From Rotaria macrura (Eukaryota; Rotifera; Eurotatoria; Philodinida; Philodinidae), in contig OENT01000228.1 of the NCBI GenBank assembly GCA_900239685.1, positions 1 through 64,000 of the forward strand: 64,000 bases of DNA. The letters run 5' to 3'. The position numbers and the translations under genes were made by a program. Positions 36,809 to 49,867 of the stretch are shown here, one piece after another. The first letter of the stretch is position 1; each line of letters starts with the position of its first letter. The notes beneath the pieces are model-generated. The model saw only the letters and a list, made by a program, of their open reading frames with translations. It made no database searches and was not told the DNA's origin.

Positions 36809-38278
36809 AGGACAATAGATATGATTCAGTGAAGATTGTTCTTTGTTTGAGATAGGCCTTGCAAGTATGATCATTTTCTGTTTTGTTATTTTCGAAGATC
36901 ATTTAGCTATTAGAAATTTCAAAACATAGACAAACATTTCTATTTTTCTTGTCATAGACTTTTAGTTATGTCATCTGTTTTTTGTGATTCAATAAAAATC
37001 TTAAGTTCTAGTACAAGACGAAATATAAATATCTGATCGATTCAAATATTGTCTAAAGTTCGTTTCTTATTTTCTTCAATTAACATTCACAACATGTCAT
37101 GAACAAAATGATTTCTTTCAATAATCATCAATTGTGATCAGTTCAAATTTTTTCTTCAGTGAACAACCAGATAGAGAGTAACATATTTCTCTTCAACATG
37201 CACGATTTCTACTCTCAAGTCTGTATAAGCGACAAACAAACACAATAGACAACAATCATTGACGTAGCTAGACTATTATGCATGTATTTTGCTGTATTGT
37301 AAACAATACCATGGTCGACTTTTAGACCTTGATTATACTGTGCGTGCTCGACGCCAATCTACAATTGTGTAAGCTATGAAACAGAACTATGCATAGCCGA
37401 CTTTTTCGAATCTATGTCATCGCAAAATACTAGTCAACTTGTAGAATGAAGATTTCCGACTCCAGTTTTTCAAATAGATGTACTTTTTTCTATGATAAAT
37501 GTTCTACTCTCTTGATTAAATTTCTAGAATGTTTAAAGGTGTATAAATATGCAACGCTTAAAATCAAAATTCGATGAATCAGCTCCATTTTGGTAGCCCT
37601 ACCTATTGTTCATGTGATCTTCAAAAAGTCGAAATATTATAAAACTTCCATCACCTAGTCACATTTCAATATACACTCGTATGTTTGTAGAATATTTTTA
37701 CAGAACAGTGATGCAGCAATTTCAAATTGAGGGTGTGTAGTATATGAGAAATTTCCATCGTAGGTTAGATATTGAATTCGATTGAAGTAAAAATTAAATC
37801 ACGTAATTATAAACTTGAATAGAACTATGTTCTTACAATAATAAAATTCCTACTTTAGAAATACTCAAATCCTTTCAGATTCACGTTTCGTCTGTGAAAA
37901 AGTTGCCTGTCTTGTAATTCCGAATACTAAACTTGATAGCAATGAACAACGATTAGGATTGTTATCTTATTGTTAACCTTTTTTGTACTTATTGATTATA
38001 TATAAAGGATCTCTAGTCGGTGTCACAATATCATTATCCTTGTTTCTCTGAAGTTCACATCTGTTTTCTATCAAGAACTAACCGGTGATTGGAAGGTCGT
38101 TTTTCTATTATTTCTTTTTTTTTGATTATTTCCTTCTGTTAATTATTATTGACGTCTATTCAGATCAAATACTTGCAATCATACAATACACTTTGTTCGG
38201 ATCAATCGGATGATATATATGCGTACTTTATTTATGAATATTTAGTTTTATATTAATAAGTAAGATAATATTTAATCG
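36809..38278. other. intergenic spacer between convergent genes
   Basis: No gene found. It carries the 3' ends of the plus-strand ZnT1-like gene (AATAAA at 36991) and of the minus-strand tocopherol-cyclase-like gene (TTTATT, an antisense AATAAA, near 38227). Confidence 0.6.
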
Positions 38279-39638
38279 TTATCGACTTCTTAGAAAGATG
38301 AACCAGATAATTATTAAACTTGTAATACTTGTTAATATTAGTTTATAATATAGAACTAGAATTCGAATCAATGAAAAGTTCCAAGGATAAATATGTTCAT
38401 ATGTTCGACGAAATTTTTCACTTAGCCAGTGTACATCACCAGTTATTTCCAAAGCAACATTGATTGCTTTTTGTTGAAATATGATTTCTTCATCGTATCC
38501 ATGTTGAATAAAAGGATTATGATCGTTTGTTTTCAATGACGTATCATTATGAATTAATTTCGATAGTCGAACATTAAAATGAATATTTTTCGCAAGAAGT
38601 TCTCGGACATATTTATCCATACGATCATCACGAGGTCCATATAGTAGAGCACCATGTGTATTTTCTACATTATCACAATGTGTATTTATATGAAGTTTGT
38701 ATTGAAATAGTACATCGTAAACATCAAATGAAACTTCATTCGTATCTGGATTCACTGATAGATTATGAACACTCGATTGTAAATATGTGTTAAAACGATA
38801 AAATTCATTGTTATGTTCAAATATAATAAGAAAACCAGCAAATTCAAGATTAAAATACCATGGTATAAGTGCCAAGGAAAAAAACAGACTAGCCGATGAA
38901 GATCCATCCCATTGATTTGCTTGACCCCATATCCATATCGATGGAAATGCATTGCCCCAATCTTTTTCTATATAGCCAACGCCAGATATTGTTTGTTTGT
39001 CATTTTGATTGATTTGAATCGAACCATCTATTTGATTTTTCATACTAAGAACATGATGATAACATTGCATTGTTGGTATCCATGAATATGGACCCATCGT
39101 GCCCGGTATTATCCAGGATAGATCTGGTACGATGATATGTGATGATAGTGTTAAATTCATTTGAAAACTTTCTGTTGCATCATCATGACCATTCGGTTTC
39201 GGCTCAAGATTGATGATAACTTTATCATATGAAAATAGATTTTTTTTATTATCAATTGTAAATTGAAATTCCTCCGATATTGATGATGATAAAGATGTTT
39301 CATATGGAAAACGAAAGTAATGTGAAACATTATCATAGGCAACCATAATGAATGAATGCCGACTACTATCATTCATATGTACACCGGGAATAATAACCAT
39401 CGTATCTTTATATTCGTTGAAAACGATTTTATAATACCATCCTTCGAAAAATATTCCATTCTTTATTTGATGACCTATGAAAAACAAAATTTTCCAATAT
39501 TAGTCACAAAACTCAATTAAACTTCGTACCATGGTAACGATCTGGATGAAAAACAAGTTTTATAGTGGTATAGTTAAAAAACACGTAGACAAACGTAGAA
39601 AATATGCACACAACGGTTGCAACTCGTAATGCAAACAT
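38279..39638 (-). CDS. tocopherol cyclase-like membrane protein
   Basis: Related to tocopherol cyclase (Pfam tocopherol_cycl), the plant and cyanobacterial enzyme that closes the chromanol ring of vitamin E. Substrate here is unknown. Two exons, 39530-39638 and 38279-39474, with a 55-bp intron, give 434 residues. The first exon adds a hydrophobic N-terminal anchor (VATVVCIFSTFVYVFF) and reads HPDRYHG across the splice. Family motifs follow: NGIFFEGWYYK, SWIPTMQCYHHVLS, GVGYIEKDWGNAFPSIWIWG and QANQW. A second hydrophobic helix lies at the C-terminus (LILTSITSLIIIWFIFL), so the catalytic domain is probably held between two anchors. Plant VTE1 is a plastid enzyme of similar core size. The gene is unusual for an animal; horizontal transfer is possible but needs a tree. 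Confidence 0.85.
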
Positions 39639-42600
39639 GTGAGATTTAAATGAAAAATAGAAAAAAGAAAAAAAAACACGAATAATCACAGGTAAGTTTG
39701 TAGACGTGAATATATTCTTTTTTTTCGACCATCATACCGATGGTCCCATATGTAAGATTAGGAGCTTGTCTGCGTAATTACATACTATATATATATATTT
39801 ATTTATTTATTTACTTTGAAGTAACAGTTAGATTGCATATAGAATTGATGATTTTGATTTTTCTATGTCGATTTCCATGTGAATAGAAAAAAGTTCTTTA
39901 CCTCCTACTGTGATCACTAGAATGGTCAGATTAGTACGATAATTAAAGAAATTATTTATGTATAAAATGCCAAGCTTGCAAAGCGATTTGTTGAGTAAAC
40001 TTTCAGAGACACCATTTAGTCATGCTGTTACAATTCCAATAATGTTTGAGAAATATTTCCTATGATTTAAATTGTGTCATGTGAATAACAAATATCTAGA
40101 GTAATTGCAATATTAACAATTGATTGTAGGATATTATATGAGAAAGACAAACATTGTTTGAACATCATCTTTTTTTCCATAAATTCACTTGTTTCTAATT
40201 ATTTTGAACAAAAATATGTCACGATATGCAGTTTAGTTATGTCTGTTCCTTGAACAATACCATCAATGGTTCTAGAAGTGTACTAAATTAAAAATCATTT
40301 GTTAGAAAATTAAGACAAGCTAATCTACGGTTGGAAAAACTATACGAGAAATCTCTTTTTCATGTCCGAATCCAAATTTTCTCATGAGCTACACCGATAC
40401 GATTTATTTTAAAACCCACAATATACACTTTGACCATCGATCAAAAGACTTAATTAGCATCCTTTATTTTTCATAGAAATTTATTCCATGACATTTGTAA
40501 TAGTGATGATTATGATTACTCATTATATTGTCTAGAATCAATGGCATCTGATAACTTCTCTTGACAAATGTAAATAGAAAGAAAGAGAGAATGTTGATTT
40601 CTTGATATAAACATGATTCGTTGACAAATAAATCAAAATTTTAAAAAAGTGAAATAAATAGAAGAGCCTATTAGCTAGGCAATTATTAACATTAACATAC
40701 AATGAAACGAGTAAAAAATATACAGAATAAGTGACTCAATATGAAAACAAAAACGATTCAGTGAAGGTAAACATAACTGACATTAATAATATTCATATCA
40801 ACAGAGCGATGCACTATAGGAATAGGGTTAATCGTAGACAAGATAGATAATAGTGATGGGTAATAACGAAGATACGAATAAATGAATACAGCGAGAAAAA
40901 CTATCGTTTAATAAAACAAAAATACAGTTTCTATTTGCTTAGATAGCATAAGACATCTATCGACCATCTCATGTTCTATTAATAATGTGATTGAGAAGTC
41001 ACGACTCGTAGATAATCGATATCCATAGTTAAATAGAACGAAGTCTGTTGATTCAGAGTTTTGAGTCAGACATTAGGAATTTGATCTTGACTGAAATTAT
41101 TTTCATCGTACAAATTCAAGTAAGTCAAAAGAAATTTATTAGATTTCACTACATGAAATTTGTATGAATTTTAGAAAATGTGGATTGACAAAAATAGCCG
41201 GAACATTGATTAGAAGCCTGAAGACAAGAAACTGAAAAAGATGTATTTAACTTGATAACCACTTGCCCCAATACTCGAACAATATTTATTGTTCATAACT
41301 TTTTTCCAAATCCTTGACATTAAACTAAATATTCTATGCTTTGGTGAGTGTAAAAAATTCATATTTAATACGAGAACCGATATTATTACATTTAATTTTT
41401 CAAGTGTAATTAGAGATGCAACAAAGACATTATTTGAATTACTGTCAACACTATAATAAATGATAAAATATCGTAAAGTTCTATGTTGGAAAAGCATATT
41501 TGAAATTGATTTTTATTGAAACACTTGTCATTCGTATCGTATGCATTTCTATTAATAGAACTATTCTCAAAAACAAAAAAACCTTTTGGCTATATGATTC
41601 TTGTAAGAAACTAATAAATGAAACACGTATTTCTATTTAAGAAAAAGTAATTTCATTGTGCCATCATATTGCTCAACATCGATAGTTTTTCTTTGACCAA
41701 GAACTTTCTTCCCATATGAATACTAGCTTAAGGGCAACTAACCGATCTATATAGCAGTCTAATAAACAAGTATTGCCGATGGTAATCAGATAATAAAACT
41801 TTCAAACGAAAGAAATATATTCTAAAAGAAAAAGGACTGGTTATTCCATTATTGAATCAATAGTTTTGCTTTCTTTCAAAACTCTCGTCTGTTGATCTTC
41901 ACAACAATAAAACCCTAAAAGCAACATCAAGTAACATGCGCTTTTTTCGCGATAGAATTAGTTTCTTTGAAAGTTACTAAATATAGCAACGAAACAAAAA
42001 CTTAGTGGAAAGCTTCGCTGTTTTCTCTTGGAAATGATTGGGAAACAAATCAATGGTGGGATAAAGGATTTTCTAACTTTTATTATGATAGTCAGTTTAC
42101 TTTTTTTGAAAGTTCATAAATTAAAGTGCTCGTTTTTTTCAATTTTGTCATTGTGTTTTTAAACAGTACGTCTATAATATCATGCAAACAATAAACAATT
42201 TTTTTTGAGATAAACTTAATCAGTATATCCTAAAAAATTAGTCGACGATTACATTTAGCAAAATCATTGATCACCGCATCAACATTTACACTTAAATCTC
42301 TACAATTATACTCTCTAAAAAAATGGTACTGTCGAAAACCTTTTTCTTAGAGAATACATCTTAGCTGACTTATTTAGTCGTGTTTCAGACATAGTCAAAC
42401 GTAAATTGTAAGTATGGATTGGAAAATATGATCTTTTTAAGAAAATATTCTGAACTGGTGCAGGTCACACAATTAGACTGCTGTTTTATAAATGAGATTT
42501 TTTTTCGTTATATTTGAAACATCAGAAACTTTTGTTGATTCCGACCGATTTGATCTTGAAGTATGTTCGGAAAAAGTTAAAACCGAACCCCGTTTCTGTG

Positions 42601-43229
42601 CTTCTCAGTATTACTCACTCGACAAACAGTATTTGAACGATTAGCTGCGATATACTTGGGTTGATTTCTCCATTATAAAATATTAGTTTTTGAGTCTAAA
42701 CATTCAAGAAGAGAAAAGAAACATGTTGGGAGATATAAAAAGCCGAAGACGAAAGAAATGTGATTCATTTATGATTCAGATCGCTGGTAATCAATCATAT
42801 TTTTTTCGGTCTTTTATTTTTATCAAAACATATTTGTTAAATTTTACCATCATCTCTCTTCGTAGCAATGTGGAGATGGCCGAATCCATGGATCTGCCAA
42901 CGAAAATAAACATGCTCGAAAGCCTGGGCTGTGATTGAGTGACATCTATCATCTAAATTGTTATATGTCTATTTGATGCACATAGAAGGAACCATTGATT
43001 TGCAAGGAACTGAATCATCAATCATCTTGGCGACGTCTGTAGAAAGAAAAAAATTTGTGTTGATCATCACGATCACAGAAAAGAAAAGAAAGCTGTCTAT
43101 ATATATTTATTCATCTCGGGTTGTATTTGTCATACGATTCAGTATGTCTCATAAATAAAAATATGCTGACGTATAAATTGCTAGTAGTATGATTGGCGTT
43201 ATAATTTAAAATTTTTTTTCTAATTATAG
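39639..43229. other. non-genic region upstream of two divergent genes
   Basis: No gene could be supported. There is simple sequence (TA then TTTA repeats) at about 39784-39814. A minus-strand open frame at 41210-41497 has no recognisable domain. Both promoters, for the minus-strand cyclase-like gene and the plus-strand SLC12A9 gene, should lie here. An acceptor (ttttttttctaattatag) ends at 43229, right against the SLC12A9 ATG. Confidence 0.5.
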
Positions 43230-46200
43230 ATGAACGGTTTCGATCGTGTACGTTCAACACTGCGTCATACATTTTTTTCATCAAACGGTATCAATACAAG
43301 CCCGACAACGGCACGACGTGAAGATTTTCCAATACTCAATCGTCATTTGTCTTCCTATGAACGTTTCGATTTATCTACGGGTAACCAAGGAGCATCGACA
43401 ACATCTTTACAAAATATAAATACAATCAATAATTCATCATCACGAACACCAATTATTGAAACAACTAGTGATGGTGTCGAATTTTTACCAAATAATTCCA
43501 AACGGACACTACGTACAATACCAGGTGTATTTTGTCCGATTGCTTTATCGATGTTTTCAATATCATTATTTATGCGCATGGGTTTCGTTCTTGCTAATGC
43601 TGGCGTTTTACAAACATTATTACAACTTGGTCTTTGTTTTATTATACTTTTTGCTACGCTATTAAGTGTTTGTTCATTAGCAACAAACGGAGCTATTGAA
43701 GGTGGTGGTGTTTATCATATGATATCACGAGCACTAGGACCTGAATTCGGTGGATCAATAGGCGTTTTATTTTTCTTTGCTAATGTTATTGGTAATGGAC
43801 AAAGTGTTGCAGCATTGGTCGAAGCGTTGGTCAATAGTTTTGGACCCGGAAGTAAATTCTATGAATGAAATACATAAAATAGAATAATTTGTAATTTGAC
43901 TTTATTTTTTTTCAGGTAAAATCAATGCTTTTCATGATACACATTGGTGGAGAATTTTATATGGTACAATAATTAATATAATAAGTCTTATAACATGTTT
44001 GCTTGGTTCATCCTTATTTTCGATGGCAAACTTTTTTATATTTATCCTCGTTAGTTTTGTTTATCTTATGGTCGTGGTTTCATTTTTTGTTAAAAGTTCA
44101 CAATCTGTTCTCATACCAAAAGTCAATACATATTTATATGATCGTCAATTAATAGAATGGAATAAAACTGATTTGATCTATGGTAATTACACAGGTTTCA
44201 ATGCAGCAACATTTCGTGAAAATACTTATGCAAACTACACTATCGATTATACGACTGGTGACATGATGAATTTCGCTACGGTATTCGGTGTACTTTTTTC
44301 GAGTATCACTGGTCTATTGGCTGGAGCAAATATGTCGGGTAAACAAGACGAACAAAATAGACTTTATTCAATAACAAAAGAAAAAGAAAATTAAAACATA
44401 ATTAATAGTATCATCGAGGAAACGTTTCAAATTATTCGTTTTCTGTTCATAGAAGATTGTATCTTCAAGAGAAAGTTTAAGTTAGAATGTCGAGGTAATG
44501 CTAGAGTTGTATTGATGAATACCATTGGTTGTAATAGTTCTGTAACAGAAAAAAAATTTACTTTGTTCTTGAATATAAAGATAAGATGACCAAAGGCAAT
44601 AACTGCATCATAGAATAGATGCACGTAAAAATCGTTTTTTGAGACACCCTTCAAGTTTTCCGTGGTTATGAACGGTAGTAGTGAACAATTTTCCAAACTA
44701 TGAAACAATTTAATTTAGTGTCGATCAGTATGAATAGCATCGAAGTTTTGTTTTACTAGTAGACCGTAAATGAATTAATGAGAATATTCTTTGATTTTCA
44801 TATATTTCTTCAAACTTCAGCAAACACCATTAAAGTTAAGAACCCATGAATCATCATCTCAAATTTATTGACATTGCTAAAAAAACAGAAATAATATAGA
44901 AGAAGAAATAAACTTGTAATCGTATATGCATGATGATTTTTTAATCATGAAAAGCAAAATAAGCAAAACTTAGATAAGAAAAGACACGTATGTTTTATGC
45001 CTATAGTTCTTGATGTCGAATACAAACGAGCGGCATCTGATGCCACCTCAGCCCCCCCTCCTCTCTCCCACTCCGACTCTTAGAAAGATTGCCATCGAAT
45101 ATTCTCGATTTAATTTATTTTTAGGAGAATTAAAACGACCGAGTCGAAGCATTCCAACTGGTTCTATATCGGCAATACTTTTCGTATTTTTTATATTCGT
45201 TACTGAAACATTACTCATGGCTGCCACAACTGATCGGTAAGTTTGAGAAAACTGAAAATTCTCCGAAACTGAACTTTTGTTCATGGTAGATTTACACTAA
45301 CGAACAATTATCTATTTTTACAAAATATTAATATTTGGTCACCATTTGTTATCATTGGTATTATTGCTGCCACATTTTCAGCATGTTTATCAGGACTGAT
45401 TGGTGCATCAAGAATATTAGAAGCATTAGCCATCGATGAAATATTCGGTATGAAAAGTGTTTCTATTAACCATACGTAAATTTGTATTATAGGATATTTT
45501 CTTTTTGTATTCCGAATCCTACAGACTGTAAAGTAGTTGAATACATAAATCTCAAGAGCGAACTTGTTAGTTTTCATTAGTTTAATTGCCATGGCAAATT
45601 ATTCTTCTCCTTGACATATGATTCGTCTTTTACATCTAACAATCGTTTTGAAGTAAGAGAAAGTACGATAAGTTACATAACTGAAATCTAATTTCATCCG
45701 ATGTCATGAAGATTTTCCTTATACGAAAATAGTTCGTTCGTATCTAATGTTTTTTCGAATAAGTCGAAGTGACTAAAGTTGACGATGATTTTCCTATGGG
45801 AAAACTGAGTATGCAAACATCGTAGAGGATCGCAATCTGATTTACTTTTATCTTTTCTAGGCAGTTTTGTTGATAACTAAAGTACTACTCGAATCCTCTC
45901 GTTGTGTGTAGAGATTTTTTTGAATATTCTAGTGTATCTTATGTATCTTGTAGATAATTAGTTAATCTTTTCTGTTTTGTCTGTCGAAGGAAAGAGTTAA
46001 TTTCTTGTTTATTGTTTGATAATAGAATCTTTCAGCGTTTCCCTAAGCAAATGAAATTTTCATGCGAATGATTCTAATCGTAAAATTTGTTAACGTAGAA
46101 CACATGAATAACCTGGAAGTAATCATATGCTAAACATATCTTCCTATTTCTGATCTTTTTTACCATATCTCAGTTGTACATGGTACATTTTTTCTTAAGA

Positions 46201-49200
46201 CAGATACATATTGACTTACGTAATGTAAGTTATGGCGATAGCATTGACTTAATCCATCGAATGACCTTCGACAAATCATAAACAGTTATTCATCTTACTA
46301 ACCAATGAAAACATGATTCTCCTTTTATAAAAAAAAAAAAAACTATGATGATGAATTATAAAATTATATTTTGAACCAGACAAATAGAAAAATTCTATAT
46401 GAAAATGACCTACTTTATTAGCAAGTGCTTGTGTGAAAGAGTCATGGATCTACGTTCGAGTGACTTCCGATATCAAGATAGCCCGAGCTCATTAGTATTC
46501 TAAAGTCAAACACATTGTAATTATAAATAGTAGGCTAAAATTTGAAATCACAGATGTCATCGTTCTCGTATGTACATGTTATGATACTAATCGAAAGTCT
46601 TATTGTTAAATATCTAGGACCTGTACTTCGTTGGATTCGAGGTGGCACATCTCGTCATGGTAATCCATGGGCTGCTGTACTATTTACATTTATACTTGTA
46701 CAAGTAAGTTTGTCATCATTAAAACTATAATTTATTATTCGACATCATATTCTCTATGTATTTCGCAATATCTATTTAGTTAACTTTATTTATTGGTTCT
46801 ATGAATAACATTGCACCGATTGTAACCATATTTTTTCTTCTTGCTTATTTTGCGGTTAATTTATCGTGTTTGGCACTTGATTTAGCATCGGCACCAAATT
46901 TTCGACCAACATTTAAATATTTTTCATGGCATACAGCTTTAATAGGTGCTGTTGGCTCGATTATTATGTGTTTTATTGTATCGGCTGCGTATGCATCGAT
47001 AGCCATCGGTATATTGATTGGTTTTATTTGTATGTTACATTTAAGAGATTTTCCACGAGCTTCATGGGGTTCAATATCACAAGCTCTTATATTTCATCAG
47101 GTCAAAATTTTTGCTTTTCATTATCTTTTTTAATTTTTTTTGTATGTTCTTCAATTGACATTTTTAGGTTCGAAAGTATCTTCTTTTACTTGATCCACGT
47201 AAAGAACATGTAAAATTTTGGCGACCTCAAATGCTACTACTTGTTTCTAATCCACGTTCATCAATAAATTTAATTGATTTTGTTAATGATATGAAAAAAG
47301 GTGGTCTGTTCATATTAGGTCATGTTAAAACAGGTCATACAGATAATGGTTCAAATGATGTTTGCTCACAAGAATATCCATATTGGGTTTCACTAATAGA
47401 TAATATGAAAATTAAAGCATTCGTTGATATGACATTAGCACCAACTATTCGTGATGGTGTACTACAATTAATGCGACTATCCGGATTAGGTAAATCAATA
47501 TTGTGTTTTCTTCAATCTAGTGTGAAATTAGGTGATAGGTGTCAGACAGATTAAAACGAATTCATACTCCCATCGATCATTGATAATGAAAACACACTCA
47601 TGCTATCGATCTCTTTCAAGAGCTAGCTGAAGTACCTCATGGATGTATCGTTCGAATTCTTTCATATCGAACTAAAATTAGAATGTTCATCGTATCTTTT
47701 TGTCAAAAGAAAATGTTCGCATCCAAGGCGAAGATTATTTTCTTTTCTGATTCGAATAAGTCTCCGATTTATCAGCCAGTTAATCAAGAGTACTATTATG
47801 TATTCTAACAATATTTAAATGCTAGAATATTTCAGATGGATCAAACTTTACTGTGTCATATTTCGAGAAATGTTCTACAATTGCCTCTGCAATCTAGTCA
47901 CATATATGATATGTTACCATAAAAAAAATAGAAACTATGTTTTTCTTTCTACAACAAGGTGGTCTTCGTCCAAATACAGTTATACTTGGTTTCTATGACA
48001 ATTCAGCACCAGAAGATAAATTACGTAATCGTTCATTTTTTAAAAAACGTTGGCTTAAAGCAAGTGCTCCTGTAAATCCAATGACTGCGCCGACATTTCA
48101 TCAACAACCAATAATTCAATCTGGTGCTATGGAAGGTGCTAGTACAATAACATTGCATTCATTCAATAGTTCAGCAACAATCAATGGTAATGATATGTAT
48201 CCCATATTTAATTTCGGAGGTATGAATAATGTTTCAAGTTATTTATTTGCATCTATAAATTTATTAATTTAGAATTACGTCAAGAAAATGAAGACAAAGA
48301 ACTCGATGTATATTCATATGTACAAATCATCAAAGATGCACTTCATCTTAATAAGAGTATTTGTCTTGCTCGAAATTTTCATCAATTACACAAAGATGAT
48401 ATTGAATCAAATAAACGTAAAGTCTTCGTTGATATTTGGCCAGTAAGTTATTTTTCTTCTTCTTGTTGATATTCGAAACACATCACTGAATACTAATGAT
48501 AGATTTCAAAACGAACGGCAGAATGTGTGTAGTTTTATAGAGGAAGTCTTCCCCTGCAGATCTACATATGACCCACTTTTTGGTCAAAAGTTGACATGTA
48601 ACTTATAATTGCCTTTGTCGTCAATAAGAAATGTAACGAATATTTATTAGCAGAACTTTAGCGCATTAGTACGATTTATTCTCAACGAACTATGTTCAGA
48701 TTAATTGTCGAAAAAAAAAATTCGAAAAATTTGACCCACTTTGAACAAGAAAAAATATACACAATGGCCTGTTGACTTAAATTTTTTCGCTTATTAGATG
48801 GAAAAATCATGACTTTGAGATCAATATTCCGAACTAAGATATTGGGACGTGTCGAAAACCCACTCTTATGCATAGAAAATGGGATTCAAGTCTTTACAAG
48901 ATCACGCATGATTGTTCTTACTCTCATCTTCGTCTATCGTAATGACTTTTTCGTCTTAGCAATGAGTAACAGATCATGCACAGTCTCTAACTACCGGTTT
49001 TCTCTCCCATTTAAACTACATCAATTTTTCTTTCTATCAAGGTTAATTTTATTTTTCCCGACACATCAACGCAATTCGATGTCACATGTCTTTACATGCT
49101 TCAACTAGCCACCATCCTATCTATGGTGAAACCATGGAAAGTTCGTGCTACGTTACGTGTTTTTCTTTGTATTGATGCGATTAATGATAATGCACTTCGT

Positions 49201-49632
49201 ACTCAACAGCATCTTGATGAATTACTTAGTCAACTACGTATCAACGCACAAACTCGCATGATTGCTTGGGAAAATGTAACAAGTCTATTAAGTAATTCAA
49301 CAACAACAGCAACATCAACAACCATCAATGATGGTGCAGCAACAATACCTGTTGAACAGCAACAACAACAACCGTCGTCGGCAGCAACAACAACAACAGC
49401 AGCCATAACGAATTCCTTCGTTGACTTAAATGATGTTTATATACGTGGCGTTAATGAACTTATTCGACAACAATGCGATAATACATCATGTCTCTACTTA
49501 TATTTACCGGGACCGCCAAGAGATCGAAATCTTTCACCGCGTTATGTGCGTGTACTTGATATATTGTCAAATGATTTGCCACCTGTTATGTTTGTTCATG
49601 GTGTTTCATCTGTGACATGTACTCAACTATAA
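43230..49632 (+). CDS. SLC12A9: SLC12A9-like cation-chloride cotransporter
   Basis: A member of the cation-chloride cotransporter superfamily (CCC9/CIP1 branch); transport activity of this branch is less defined than for NKCC or KCC. Ten exons: 43230-43851, 43916-44338, 45125-45236, 45290-45447, 46618-46703, 46780-47100, 47168-47489, 47959-48219, 48273-48442 and 49042-49632. Phases close to 1,021 residues (human 914). Matches run the full length: [133 protein letters not shown], a C-terminal cytosolic domain ([25 protein letters not shown]) and the end [12 protein letters not shown]. An insert of Thr, Gln and Ala repeats lies in the C-terminal domain (about 49300-49400). TIPRL follows 235 bp downstream. 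Confidence 0.95.
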
Positions 49633-49867
49633 AAGTTTCTCGTTTTCTTTTTTAAATGAATTCTATCAAAAAAAAAACTCTTTTTTTTTCACGTCAGAAT
49701 ATTTCGTATCTGTCTTTTAATCTCTTTTATTTTCTTTTCGTTGTTCTCTTGCGACTTATTTAATAAGTGTTCGTCTGAATCGCTTTTTCAATAATAGCAC
49801 TAATAATATCACTTGTTTGTGTTTCTGTCTTCGTCTTTTCTGTTTTGCTTGTATGTGTTTATTTAAG

